Assembly: GCA_035627835.1 (NCBI GenBank)
Contig: DASPKX010000041.1
Span: forward strand, 1-23,198
From: DASPKX01 sp035627835
GTDB lineage: Bacteria; Verrucomicrobiota; Verrucomicrobiia; Limisphaerales; SXQI01
Reading direction: 5' to 3'
Length of the DNA stretch: 23,198 nucleotides
In this document: positions 1 through 8,265 of the stretch, piece after piece
Layout: every line of letters starts with the position of its first letter
Position numbering within the stretch: the stretch's first letter is position 1
The notes under the pieces: generated by a model
What the model was told of the DNA's origin: nothing
What the model saw: the letters and a program-made list of their open reading frames with translations, nothing else
The model's database searches: none
Translations under genes and position numbers: made by a program

Positions 1-1
1 A

Positions 2-2455
2 CCCTTCTGGGACGAAGGTCGCAGTCGAAACGTGCAACTCGCCATCACCCGGGACATTACAGACCGCCGCAAAACTGAAAATGCTTTGCGGGAAAGCCAG
101 GAACGTTTGCGTGCCGCGCTAGACGCTTCGCAAACAGGAACTTTCTACTGGGATATCATCACGAATCAAGTGGACTGGGACGATGCTCTAGACGCCTTGT
201 TCGGCGTGACGGCGAGGGAAAGCGCTCGTTCTTTGTCAGAATTCGTAGAACGAGTGCACCCGGAAGACCGAGCTACTGTGCTAAGCGCGTGCGAGCGGTG
301 CGCTGCGGCCGGCGCGGATTTTGACCTCGAGTTCAGAATCATTTGGCCGGACGGCTCCGTGCGTTGGCTCCACGACAGGGGACGAACGTTCTTTTCGAAC
401 GGCAAGCGGAAATACATGGCCGGCGCTTGCGTCGATATTACACATCGTAAACTCGGCGAAGCACAGCTTCGCGCTCAGAAACAGGCTCTCGAACTCATCG
501 TGCGCGGTCGTCCTCTGGTCGAAATTCTAGAAACGTTAACCAGCAGCATGGAGGAGAGGCTTCAGCGACGATGTGTAGCGTCAATCCTTCTTCTGCAGGG
601 CGAACGGCTTTATCCGGCTGCCGGACAATCCGTGCCCCCCGAATGGTCCGAGTACATTCGCGGCATGAAAATCGGCGCCGTCTCTGGTTCTTGCGGAACG
701 GCTGCGCACAGAAAACAAGCAGTCATAGTCACCGACATCCTTAATGACCCGTTGTGGGCGTCCTTTCGAGGGGAGGCGTCCAAACATGGCTTTAGAGCTT
801 GTTGGTCAGTGCCCATCCTGTCTTCGGACAACACGGTCCTCGGCACGTTGGCGCTTTATCATTTCCAGCCAGCGGCACCCACGAGCAACGATATCGAGCT
901 CGTCGAAGTCCTCGCCCGCACCGCTGCAGTCGCAATTGAGCGGAAGCGCCACGAGGAGTTGATTCACAGTCGCGAAGAAGCTCTGCGCCAAAGCGAAGCG
1001 GATTTTCGTTTGCTCGCGGAGTCAATGCCGCAAATGGTTTGGACGGGGCGCAGCGATGGTTATATAGACTACGCAAACTCCAAGTGGTGCGAATTCACTG
1101 GGCTAAGCCTGGAGCAAACACGTGGCACAGGCTGGGCTGCGGCGCTCCATCCGCATGATGTGGAGCGTTCTTTCCAAACGTGGCAAGCAGCGGTAGCCAC
1201 GGGGGGGATGTACGAGTTGGAGTATCGCTTCCGCAGGGCCTCTGATCGCTCGTACCGCTGGCACCTTGGGAGAGCTACGCCGGTGCGTGACGAAAGCGGA
1301 AAAGTTGTTAAGTGGTTTGGCACCTGCACTGACATTCACGATTGGAAGCTAACGCAGGAAGCGCTTCGCCAGAAGGATGCACAGTTTCGTATCCTCACCG
1401 AGACGCTGCCTCAGATTGTTTGGACCGCGGGCGCTGACGGGCATGTCGATTACTTCAATCCTCGATGGCGGTCGTTGACTGGTTTGCCGGAAGTGTACGA
1501 TGACGAAGCTTGGCTCTCTGTTCTCCATCCGGACGACCGAGATCGCTGCGTTGAGCATTGGCGCCTGTCTGTCCGCACGGGTGAGCCATACGAAATAGAG
1601 TACCGAATCTTCGAGCAAGCCTCAGGCGCGTACCGCTGGCATCTTGGCCGCGCACTGCCCCTTCGCGACGAATCCGGAAAAGTCACTCGCTGGTTCGGGT
1701 CATGCACTGACATTGATGATCATAAACGTGCGGCCGAAAAGCTGGAGGCAGCAGTGGCTGAACGCACTGCCTCTCTTCGGCAGGCCATCAATCAAATGGA
1801 AGAGTTTTCGTACAGCGTGTCTCACGACCTGCGCGCACCGCTCCGCGCAATTGAGGGTTACAGTGGTATGATCTTTAAAAAGTATGCTGACGGTGCAGAC
1901 GCTGAACTCGCGCATTGCGTGAGGCGAATTTCGGAGAATTCCGCGCGTATGCAAAGGCTAATCAACGACGTTCTGCAACTCAGCCGGGTTGGGCGCATTG
2001 AGGCAAAGCTTCAGCCTTTCCACCTGAAGTCGATCATATCTGAGGTAATTGAGCAAAATACACAATTTCAACCACCCCAGGCCACAGTCATTGTCGGCAA
2101 TCTTCACTCTGTTATCGGGAATGATGTCCTGCTGTCTCAGGTGCTGACAAACCTTCTTGGAAACGCAGTGAAGTTTGTAAAACCCGGTATACATCCTATT
2201 GTGCGAGTTCACAGTGAGCTGCGAGGGGGAACTGTCCGGGTATGGGTCACGGACAACGGAATCGGTATACCCGCTGAATACCAAGACAAACTGTTCGGGA
2301 TGTTCGAACGGTTGAATCAGAATCCCAGCTATGAAGGGACGGGAATTGGGCTCGTAATCGTCCGAAAAGCTGTAGAACGTATGGGGGGGGCGGTCGGCCT
2401 TGATCCAGAAGCCGAAGTAGGGAGTCGCTTTTGGTTTGAGTTGAAGGGAGCCTAA
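2..2455 (+). CDS. Multi-PAS/GAF sensor histidine kinase, 5'-truncated by window edge
   Basis: Hybrid-free sensor kinase that would autophosphorylate on His and pass phosphate to a response regulator. The frame is open to the left edge and begins inside the end of a PAS/PAC domain, so the real start lies upstream; the GTG at 32 is only the first start-like codon. Numbering from that GTG: PAC end at 1-20, a PAS at about 20-145, a GAF at about 165-310, two similar PAS domains at about 325-440 and 445-570, a HisKA domain with SHDLRAPL and phospho-acceptor His598, then HATPase_c with N-box (LTNLLGNAVKF), G1 (DNGIGIP), F (FGMFERL) and G2 (GTGIGL) motifs. No membrane segment is visible in the part present, so it may be cytoplasmic. 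The receiver gene starts 2 nt after its stop, implying a cognate pair. The input signal is unknown. Confidence 0.93.
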   Translation, partial: PFWDEGRSRNVQLAITRDITDRRKTENALRESQERLRAALDASQTGTFYWDIITNQVDWDDALDALFGVTARESARSLSEFVERVHPEDRATVLSACERCAAAGADFDLEFRIIWPDGSVRWLHDRGRTFFSNGKRKYMAGACVDITHRKLGEAQLRAQKQALELIVRGRPLVEILETLTSSMEERLQRRCVASILLLQGERLYPAAGQSVPPEWSEYIRGMKIGAVSGSCGTAAHRKQAVIVTDILNDPLWASFRGEASKHGFRACWSVPILSSDNTVLGTLALYHFQPAAPTSNDIELVEVLARTAAVAIERKRHEELIHSREEALRQSEADFRLLAESMPQMVWTGRSDGYIDYANSKWCEFTGLSLEQTRGTGWAAALHPHDVERSFQTWQAAVATGGMYELEYRFRRASDRSYRWHLGRATPVRDESGKVVKWFGTCTDIHDWKLTQEALRQKDAQFRILTETLPQIVWTAGADGHVDYFNPRWRSLTGLPEVYDDEAWLSVLHPDDRDRCVEHWRLSVRTGEPYEIEYRIFEQASGAYRWHLGRALPLRDESGKVTRWFGSCTDIDDHKRAAEKLEAAVAERTASLRQAINQMEEFSYSVSHDLRAPLRAIEGYSGMIFKKYADGADAELAHCVRRISENSARMQRLINDVLQLSRVGRIEAKLQPFHLKSIISEVIEQNTQFQPPQATVIVGNLHSVIGNDVLLSQVLTNLLGNAVKFVKPGIHPIVRVHSELRGGTVRVWVTDNGIGIPAEYQDKLFGMFERLNQNPSYEGTGIGLVIVRKAVERMGGAVGLDPEAEVGSRFWFELKGA

Positions 2456-2457
2456 CT

Positions 2458-2862
2458 ATGGATCGGGATGTCATTCTGGTGGCCGAAGATAATGAAGACG
2501 ACGCATTTTTCATGCGGCGAGCGTTCGACGAAGCAGGCCTTCGGAATCCTTTTCTCATCGTGCCAAACGGCCAGGCCGCCATCAATTATCTAGCCGGAGT
2601 CGGAGATTACAGGGACCGCACGAAATACCCCCAAGCTACTTTCGTTTTTCTCGATCTGAAGATGCCTTTCAAGAGCGGTTTTGACGTGCTCGCATGGTTG
2701 AAGGAACGCCGCGATTTGAAGGTGCGGGCAGCAGTGCTAAGCTCCTCTCCAGAGGAACGCGATATGGCGCGTGCGCGTGAGTTAGGAGCTGTCTGCTACC
2801 TGATCAAACCGCCCACTCCGGAGATGCTCAAGAGCTGTTGGGAACAATTCGAGCTATCCTAA
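2458..2862 (+). CDS. Rcp1-type single-domain response regulator
   Basis: Stand-alone receiver of 134 residues without an output domain. It belongs to the subgroup typified by cyanobacterial Rcp1, often encoded directly after PAS/GAF kinases with an SHDLRAPL H-box. The active site is complete: acidic pair E10/D11, phospho-acceptor D66 in VFLDLKMP, Ser95 at the Thr/Ser position and Lys117 in LIKPP. The NGQAAINYL segment and the extended loop before strand 3 are typical of the Rcp1 group. It starts 2 nt after the kinase stop, so it is almost certainly co-translated and is the likely phosphate acceptor. With no effector domain, output is presumably by protein contact or onward phosphotransfer. 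The convergent receiver genes beyond 3056 are possible partners, by inference only. Confidence 0.93.
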   Translation: MDRDVILVAEDNEDDAFFMRRAFDEAGLRNPFLIVPNGQAAINYLAGVGDYRDRTKYPQATFVFLDLKMPFKSGFDVLAWLKERRDLKVRAAVLSSSPEERDMARARELGAVCYLIKPPTPEMLKSCWEQFELS

Positions 2863-3055
2863 CGGAGGCCTGACCGAGACTGCTGCGCAACCGTAGCGAA
2901 AGCTGCTTCGAAATTTACGAATGTGAACTCTGTTCGGGCATGTTGTTTATCAACCTCGTAGCTTCACACGAATCGCGGTTTTTTGGGAAAGAACAACAAG
3001 CCGCCAGATCCCTGCCTGTGCCAAACTATCGAAGAATCCCACCTGCTGGTGGAGG

Positions 3056-3481
3056 TCACACCTGAGCCCTGTCGTTGTTTTTGTTTTCGCGCCACCAGTC
3101 TCTCAAAAGACGCGCGAGCAGTTCCTGCCACAATTCACGTGTCCCGGGCTTCCGAACTGAGTCTGTTACTCCCGCCTTGTATGCGTTCGTTAATTCCGAA
3201 ATTGGTTTTTCACCCACTAAGATGATGGGGATTCGGGCCCACGGCTCGGTGACTCTGCGCCACCTCAGAAAGTCTTCCGCTGACGATAATGTGGGCGAGT
3301 CGGAATCAAGAATGACGCAAGCTATAGGCGGTGATTCCTGCGTAAACGCCATCAAACGCGCTTCCGCAACCGAGCCCAACCCGACGATTTCGATCCCTTC
3401 ACGCAACCCTGAACCCGCATTCTCGATCTGGCAGCGAGCCCGTTCGTTCGCGTCTATCACGATGACTCTTACCCGTCCCAC
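3056..3481 (-). CDS. Atypical stand-alone receiver (paralog of the 3994-4392 gene)
   Basis: A 141-residue receiver-fold protein with no output domain, starting at GTG 3481. D59 in VILDSDSP fits the phospho-acceptor and K111 in VRKPG the conserved Lys. The usual acidic pair is reduced to D10-A11 (IDANE), and the Thr/Ser after strand 4 appears to be Gly90 (IILVGE). Phosphorylation chemistry may therefore be impaired or altered. A shared segment, FLRWRRVTEPW here and FLRWRKVTQPW in the gene at 3994-4392, together with matching C-termini (LLRDWW and LFRDWC), shows the two arose from one ancestor. It is the last gene of a three-receiver minus-strand run and converges with the kinase/Rcp1 pair. No recognisable SD. 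Function unknown beyond a signalling role. Confidence 0.8.
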   Translation of the reverse strand: MGRVRVIVIDANERARCQIENAGSGLREGIEIVGLGSVAEARLMAFTQESPPIACVILDSDSPTLSSAEDFLRWRRVTEPWARIPIILVGEKPISELTNAYKAGVTDSVRKPGTRELWQELLARLLRDWWRENKNNDRAQV

Positions 3482-3517
3482 GTGTGGTTCGAGGATAGCC
3501 TCTAATGATGTGCTTGA

Positions 3518-3907
3518 TCAATCAGGGAGGGAACGGTTCTCCGCCCGCCTGCTGAGCAAGGTCATAATCCTCTCGTTAAGCGTCGCCGCGTTCAGCGGCT
3601 TGTTTAAAACGATGATGCGGTCCCGAAATTCCGCCAGAGACAACGCGCCCGCGTTGTGTCCGGTCACAATGACACACCCCATGCGCGCGGACTCTCTGCA
3701 TAGTGCAACCGCTAATGCATCGCCTTTCTCACCAGGCATCCAGAAATCAGTGACGAGCACATTAAACCGGCCCTCCTCCTCTTCCCAAGCGCAACGAGCT
3801 TCCTGGGCTGACGACACAGCCGTGACCTCATGACCCGCCATGCTTAACAATGCGGCGAACAACTCCCGAATGCTCGGCTCGTCGTCTACCACGAGGATTT
3901 TCGCCAT
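3518..3907 (-). CDS. CheY-like stand-alone response regulator
   Basis: A 129-residue receiver that is essentially all REC domain. All key residues are present: acidic pair D8/D9 (ILVVDDEPS), phospho-acceptor D54 (LVTDFWMPG), Thr82 (VIVTGHN) and Lys103 (VLNKPL). It is therefore a normal phosphorylatable receiver, unlike its two neighbours. It sits between the two atypical receivers on the same strand, 86 nt after the upstream gene and 36 nt before the downstream one, so the three probably form one transcript. There is no DNA-binding or enzymatic output domain. It may act as a phosphate shuttle or sink for a kinase such as the one at the left edge, which is inference. Confidence 0.9.
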   Translation of the reverse strand: MAKILVVDDEPSIRELFAALLSMAGHEVTAVSSAQEARCAWEEEEGRFNVLVTDFWMPGEKGDALAVALCRESARMGCVIVTGHNAGALSLAEFRDRIIVLNKPLNAATLNERIMTLLSRRAENRSLPD

Positions 3908-3993
3908 AAAACACCCGATCTTATCATGATCAGGAACACACGAGTAGGGTCCAGATCTCCGTGCGGAGAACAGAATGCATGGCTAGAGCAATT

Positions 3994-4392
3994 TCACTTG
4001 CACCAATCCCGAAACAGCCGTTCCAGCACGTCGCCCCACAATTCAGCATTGTCAGGCTTGCGCATGCAATCCGTCACGCCGATCCCGTAGGCCGTCGCCA
4101 GTTCCAGCGTAGTTATGTCTCCAAGTAGCATGATTGGCGTCTTCGGCCAAGGCTGCGTAACCTTTCGCCAACGCAAGAAGTCGTGCGCTGCACCTGGGGT
4201 TGGGGACCTGCTATCAAGGAGGATGAACCCTATGCCCGTCGGGTCTTTCTGCCGGAGCGCAAGTTTCGCTTCAGCTACTGAGGCAAACGAGAGCGCTCGC
4301 AGATGCGGTTGGAGACGGGCGACTGCCGCGATGGCCTGTTTACGGCTCCATTCATCAAAATCAATAACGACTATCTCCTCGCAGCTAACCAT
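3994..4392 (-). CDS. Atypical stand-alone receiver (first gene of receiver trio)
   Basis: A 132-residue receiver-like protein. D60 (LLDSRSP) fits the phospho-acceptor and K112 (MRKPD) the conserved Lys. The acidic pair is D11-F12 (VIDFDE), and Gly91 (MLLGD) replaces the usual Thr/Ser. It is paralogous to the gene at 3056-3481, sharing the FLRW-R/K-VT segment, the A-Y-x-x-GVTD segment and the C-terminal RDW. The ATG at 4392 follows a 12-bp palindrome (ATCCCTAGGGAT), whose AGGGA could serve as a ribosome-binding site. It leads the minus-strand trio. It may sense or scaffold through protein contacts instead of classical phosphorylation, but the sequence does not settle that. Confidence 0.8.
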   Translation of the reverse strand: MVSCEEIVVIDFDEWSRKQAIAAVARLQPHLRALSFASVAEAKLALRQKDPTGIGFILLDSRSPTPGAAHDFLRWRKVTQPWPKTPIMLLGDITTLELATAYGIGVTDCMRKPDNAELWGDVLERLFRDWCK

Positions 4393-4393
4393 A

Positions 4394-4405
4394 ATCCCTA
4401 GGGAT
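4394..4405. repeat. 12-bp perfect palindrome ahead of receiver trio
   Basis: ATCCCTAGGGAT is a perfect 12-bp palindrome 1 nt upstream of the start codon of the minus-strand receiver gene. It could be an operator half-overlapping the ribosome-binding site, or chance. Its AGGG lies about 5 nt before the ATG on the minus strand. Confidence 0.35.
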
Positions 4406-4520
4406 GTTATAGACGCATCCGCCAGTCAGGCAACCACGAGCGCAAAAAGCGCCTCAAGCCGAGAGGATAAGCGCGTTGCAGAGCAAGAAACCACAATGGC
4501 ATGGCTCATCCACGCGAAGT

Positions 4521-4570
4521 GCGTGACCGAGCGGGGTCCGCGTGACGGCGGCGTGACCGAGCGGGTTCGG
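4521..4570. repeat. Imperfect 20-bp direct repeat, 30-bp spacing
   Basis: GCGTGACCGAGCGGGGTCCG at 4521 and GCGTGACCGAGCGGGTTCGG at 4551 differ at two positions and are exactly 30 bp apart. A partial third unit, CGTGACGGCG, lies between them. The helically phased spacing could suit paired protein-binding sites, but it may be a remnant repeat. Confidence 0.5.
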
Positions 4571-4749
4571 TTCTTAACGATTAACGAATGCACCCCTGCT
4601 ATAGCTTTGGCAGCTGTGTGGTTCGCGTTGCCGTTTCCTCATCCTGAGGCGCCCATCCGCCTACCAATTCCGCCCTGGGTGTGAAACCGGGCTCAACATT
4701 CGCGCCTCTGTGTCCCGCTTCTCCGAGTTGTGCTCACAAAACCCGGCGA

Positions 4750-4779
4750 TTGACATGTGTAGTAACTTCAGATTACATA
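4750..4779 (+). promoter_or_regulatory. Weak sigma-70-like promoter candidate
   Basis: A perfect TTGACA at 4750-4755 is followed after 17-18 nt by TTACAT/TACATA (about 4773-4779), a poor -10 match. It reads toward the ankyrin gene but is about 270 nt upstream of its ATG. The evidence is motif similarity only. Confidence 0.25.
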
Positions 4780-4901
4780 AGAATGCTGGTAAAATTTCTG
4801 CGGACGACAAGAAACCTGCGACACCTTGCCGGATTGAAAGCTGCTCCCATGAGCCACGTTGGGGAGATCACCAATAAAGGCGGATGGAGCTGACCCGAAA
4901 A

Positions 4902-4922
4902 CACGAAAATCACATTTTCGTG
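4902..4922. promoter_or_regulatory. Perfect 9-3-9 palindrome, operator-like
   Basis: Arms CACGAAAAT and ATTTTCGTG are perfect reverse complements around a CAC spacer, 125 nt before the ankyrin ATG. The A/T-rich inner arms resemble operators of Fur/Zur-type or other dimeric regulators, but no cognate regulator can be named. An RNA hairpin is an alternative. There is no T-run, so it does not look like an intrinsic terminator. Confidence 0.45.
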
Positions 4923-4949
4923 ACAAAAAATCACACCGGAATGCCAATC

Positions 4950-4967
4950 AAACACGATAAACACGAT
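4950..4967. repeat. Tandem 9-mer AAACACGAT x2
   Basis: Two perfect head-to-tail copies of AAACACGAT. A third related word, AAACACGAA, sits about 50 nt upstream and overlaps the palindrome at 4902. Together they suggest either a small cluster of binding sites or a scrap of an interspersed repeat. Confidence 0.55.
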
Positions 4968-5046
4968 TTTTCTCATACCCCCCCGCCCGACTCTCACACC
5001 CTTCTGCGGTCGAGCTTTGTGACCCATCCCAGGCATCTCCCACCCC

Positions 5047-6318
5047 ATGAACGCCGACACAAATGAAAGCTTGAAGGAACTGGCTGCCGCCTTTCACCAG
5101 GACGATGCCGCGCGTGTCCGGGCGTTGTTGCAGGAACAGCCGCACCTAAAGCGGTGGGCCACGGAACCGCTCCCCAATGGGCAAGGGCCCGCCATCACAA
5201 TGGTGCGGAGCGCCGCCATGCTCGATGTGCTGGCCGATGCCGGGGCTGACCTGAACGCGAAAACTTCCTGGTGGGCGGGCGGCTTTGGGCTGCTGCATCT
5301 GGCGCCGCTTGACGTCGCGCGCCATGCGCTCACCCGGGGAGCCACGATGGACATCCACGCGGCCGCGCGCCTGGGAGATGTCGCCAGCGTCAATCGCTTG
5401 CTCGACGCCGACCCTTCCCTCGTTCATGCGCGAGGGGGCGATGGGCAAACTCCTCTGCACTTTGCCGCCAATCTGGAAGTTGCGGAGGCTCTCGTTCGAC
5501 GCGGCGCGGATCTCAATGTGCGTGACATCGACCATGAATCCACGCCTGTGCGGTGGATGCTCGACACGCGCCAGGAGATCGCCCGCTTCCTCGTGGAGCG
5601 CGGTTGCGAGACGGACATTTTCATGGGCGCAGCCCTGGGGATTCCCGCGTTGGTCGAGAAAGCATTGAAAGCCAATCCAGAAGACATCCGGATGCGCGTC
5701 AGCCCGGAATACTTCCCAATGTCAGACCGGCGCGCGGGCGGGACGATCTATCAATGGACCCTGGGCTGGCACGTCTCGCCGCACCAAGTCGCGCGGAAGT
5801 TTAGTCACGAAGCGGTGTTCCAGCTCCTGATGGACCGCAGCCCGGACGATGTGAAGCTCGTGAACGCCTGCTGGCTCGGGGATGAGCAGCTTGCGGCAGA
5901 TCTGTTGCAAAAGTTTCCTGCGCTGCCGAAACAAATCAGCGCCATCGATCTCAAGCAGGTGACTCACGCCGCGCGGAACAATAACATCAAAGCGGTGACG
6001 TTGATGCTTCGCTCCGGTTGGCCGGTGAATGCGCGGGGCCAGCATGGGGGGACGCCGCTGCATTGGGCGGCGTGGCATGGAAATGTTGCGATGCTCCGAG
6101 AGATCCTCGCGTTTGGGCCCGACCTGAACATGCGCGACCACGATTACAACGCCACGCCAGTCGGCTGGGCGATTCATGCCTCGGAAAACGGCTGGGGGTC
6201 GCCCGGCGCGGATTACGTGGAAAGTTTGCGAACGCTGCTTGGGGCCGGCGCGGAGCCGCCGAGCGCGATCAGCGGGACACCTGAGGTACAGGCGTTCTTA
6301 CGCGGACTGAAGCGGTGA
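5047..6318 (+). CDS. Ankyrin-repeat protein
   Basis: A 423-residue protein built mostly of ankyrin-type repeats. Clear repeats are GQTPLHFAA at about residues 133-141 followed by a helix pair ending RRGADLNVRD, and GGTPLHWAAWHGN in the C-terminal third followed by the loop DLNMRDHDYNATP. Degenerate repeats lie between. There is no signal peptide or membrane segment, so it is probably cytosolic, acting through protein binding; no partner can be inferred. The ATG at 5047 is the first in frame with the repeats and has no clear SD. Its 3' end overlaps the convergent transglutaminase gene by 21 nt (6298-6318). It has no operon partner in the window. Confidence 0.88.
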   Translation: MNADTNESLKELAAAFHQDDAARVRALLQEQPHLKRWATEPLPNGQGPAITMVRSAAMLDVLADAGADLNAKTSWWAGGFGLLHLAPLDVARHALTRGATMDIHAAARLGDVASVNRLLDADPSLVHARGGDGQTPLHFAANLEVAEALVRRGADLNVRDIDHESTPVRWMLDTRQEIARFLVERGCETDIFMGAALGIPALVEKALKANPEDIRMRVSPEYFPMSDRRAGGTIYQWTLGWHVSPHQVARKFSHEAVFQLLMDRSPDDVKLVNACWLGDEQLAADLLQKFPALPKQISAIDLKQVTHAARNNNIKAVTLMLRSGWPVNARGQHGGTPLHWAAWHGNVAMLREILAFGPDLNMRDHDYNATPVGWAIHASENGWGSPGADYVESLRTLLGAGAEPPSAISGTPEVQAFLRGLKR

Positions 6319-8265
6319 GGCTTTCCGGCTCCGATTGGAGGAGGCAGCCACGATCCGTTTCAAGGCGCGGTCCGAGTCGGCCTGAGCTTCAGGCGAAAGT
6401 TCGATTTCGCCGTAGCGGGTCTGGCAGAACTGCTCGGTGATAATTCGCGCTTCATTCGCCAACTCGAAGTCAGCAGCGGAAAGCGTTTGCAGAAACTCCG
6501 CTGGGGTTTGCTCGGGATGGCGTTCAAAGCCGATTTTAGCAACGGCCTTGAGCATTTGCCCGTATTGCGTTTCTGCATAAACGCGGCTGGCCGCGCGACC
6601 GGTCACCTGCCGTGGTTTGCGCGAGCGGCGCCACCGAGGAGCGGACATCACGGCTGCGGCAACTAACGCAACCAGGAGCAGCTCACGGCCATGCCTGAAC
6701 GTCCATTGCGCTCCGGTGTTGATCGCTTGCACACCGAGGCTGAGGTAATTCCGTTGCATGCCGGAATCGAAGTTCACGAAGTTGGAGTACCAAATCGTGT
6801 CCAGCGACTCCAACAGGTCGCGCACATTCCAGGAGCCGTTGCCACCGGAGCCGCCCGGGCCGGCGGGTGTGGCATCAAAGGTCACCCAGCCCAGCTCTGG
6901 GAAATAAGCTTCCGTCCAGGCATGGGCGTCCCTGAACCGGATGTTATACCAGCCGGTGAACGGGTTCCGGCCCGAAGGCGCGTAACCAACAATGACGCGG
7001 CTGGGAATGTTCTGCATGCGCAGCAGGTGAGCGAGCGCAGCGGCGAAGCGCTCACAATGCCCTTCGCGCGCGTTGAAGATGAAGTCTTCGACAAAGTTGA
7101 GGCGGTTCAGGTCAGGCGCGCCGAGCCGATAAGTGAAGTTGGTCGAAAGATAGGACTCCAGCGCGCGGGCCCGCTGAATGTCATTCGTGGCGCCGGCAGT
7201 GCGAGAGGCAACCCAGGCTTTGAGCCGGTCCGATTGCTCTGGGAGCTTGGTATACAGGGCATGGACAGAGGGCAGCATGCGTTGGGCTTCGGGGCGAGGG
7301 TGGATGCGGAATTCGTAATGGTTGTTCGCCGTGTTCCACATGGCCTGGCACTCGATAATTCCTGCGGGAGTGAGGAGCGGGTAACGAAAGAAATTGCCCT
7401 TTAAGGCCATCACACGGCCATCCGTCGGTAGAATGCGGCCAAGGTTCGCGGCGCTCTTCACCCGCACCTTGCGCAAGGGGTACTGCGCCAGCTCCTCGGG
7501 ATTGCGGACGTCCGGAATGCGGCTGAGGTTCCCATTCTCCTGCGGGAGCCACTTCCCTCCCTCATATTTGGGCAGTGCGTAAAGGCGCAAGTAACGGAGG
7601 TTCTCGGCCTCCACTTGCATGAGCACACGATCCGATTGCGCTAAGCCGCCGCGGCTTGGGTCGAGTATGGAATCGAGCAGTGTGGCCTGGTCTGCTCCAC
7701 CGCCAATGACCGCCCCTCCGGGACCCAGGAAAACACGCGGGAAGAAAAAGAAGAATCCGAAGGCCATAACAAAGATGGCCAGAGTCGAAACCAGGCCAAC
7801 GCGTGGCCGGGCCACCACGTTCGTGGCTGCCGGAAAAGCTGCGGCTTCCAGGTCCATCAAGGCTTTCGGCGCGAGCCACAGAACGAGGAGGAAAAGTGGG
7901 ATGAACCGGTAGTCGAGCACAATGCTCGCTGCAACTCCCAAGTGGAAGAACGCGATGATGAAACTAAACAGTTGGTCCCTTCGGCTGAGCGGGCGGAGCA
8001 AGCGCGAGAGCTGCACGAACGCGAGCCCATGCCCCAGGAAGAAGTGGCTGCTTTGCCCCAGCGCCTTGCTCGCAATCGAGCCGAACAAACATCCGACAAT
8101 CAGCCCAATCGCATCGACCCATTGGTTGGTGAAAGCGTGCCGCTCACCGAGCTTAGTGCAAAGCAAACCAGCCGCGCCATAGATCCATGGCAGATAAAAC
8201 TCATCCCAGGAGAACCCCTGGCAAACGAGTCCGAGCAGAACCAGCCGTGTGCCCGCGCGGCTCAT
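6298..8265 (-). CDS. DUF3488/transglutaminase-like/DUF4129 membrane protein
   Basis: A 655-residue membrane-anchored transglutaminase-fold protein. The N-terminal third carries several hydrophobic helices (DUF3488-like). A periplasmic stretch leads to a transglutaminase core with a complete triad: C404 (REGHCERFA), H448 (RDAHAWTEAYF) and D464 (VTFDATP). One more membrane helix follows (about LLLVALVAAAVM), then a cytosolic DUF4129-like tail with QTPAEFLQTL and QFCQTRYGE. The start chosen is ATG 8265: it overlaps the DUF58 stop in an ATGA junction and has AGGAGG 7 nt upstream. An in-frame extension to 8427 would run deep into the DUF58 gene and looks spurious. Together with MoxR and DUF58 it forms a widespread gene set. 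Substrates are unknown; a role in envelope protein or peptide processing is a family-level guess. Confidence 0.93.
   Translation of the reverse strand: MSRAGTRLVLLGLVCQGFSWDEFYLPWIYGAAGLLCTKLGERHAFTNQWVDAIGLIVGCLFGSIASKALGQSSHFFLGHGLAFVQLSRLLRPLSRRDQLFSFIIAFFHLGVAASIVLDYRFIPLFLLVLWLAPKALMDLEAAAFPAATNVVARPRVGLVSTLAIFVMAFGFFFFFPRVFLGPGGAVIGGGADQATLLDSILDPSRGGLAQSDRVLMQVEAENLRYLRLYALPKYEGGKWLPQENGNLSRIPDVRNPEELAQYPLRKVRVKSAANLGRILPTDGRVMALKGNFFRYPLLTPAGIIECQAMWNTANNHYEFRIHPRPEAQRMLPSVHALYTKLPEQSDRLKAWVASRTAGATNDIQRARALESYLSTNFTYRLGAPDLNRLNFVEDFIFNAREGHCERFAAALAHLLRMQNIPSRVIVGYAPSGRNPFTGWYNIRFRDAHAWTEAYFPELGWVTFDATPAGPGGSGGNGSWNVRDLLESLDTIWYSNFVNFDSGMQRNYLSLGVQAINTGAQWTFRHGRELLLVALVAAAVMSAPRWRRSRKPRQVTGRAASRVYAETQYGQMLKAVAKIGFERHPEQTPAEFLQTLSAADFELANEARIITEQFCQTRYGEIELSPEAQADSDRALKRIVAASSNRSRKASPLQSA

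Larger units (their letters stand above)
4393..5046. other. 654-bp intergenic region with palindromes and short repeats, no gene supported
   Basis: This gap separates the divergent receiver trio (minus) and ankyrin gene (plus). The open frames crossing it lack any recognisable domain and change composition along their length, so none is called. It contains a near-perfect 20-bp direct repeat (4521 and 4551), a TTGACA box at 4750, a perfect 9-3-9 palindrome (4902-4922) and a tandem 9-mer (4950-4967). No tRNA T-arm consensus or riboswitch core was recognised. The last 150 bp are rich in AAACACGA-type words. Confidence 0.6.

Noticed and set aside
3039..3052. Hairpin CCACC/GGTGG between the convergent rcp1-like and receiver genes
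   Set aside because: Only 5 bp with no T-run on either strand; too weak to call a terminator.
3075..3833. 252-codon plus-strand open frame
   Set aside because: Antisense to two receiver genes; Ser/Arg-rich with no recognisable domain.
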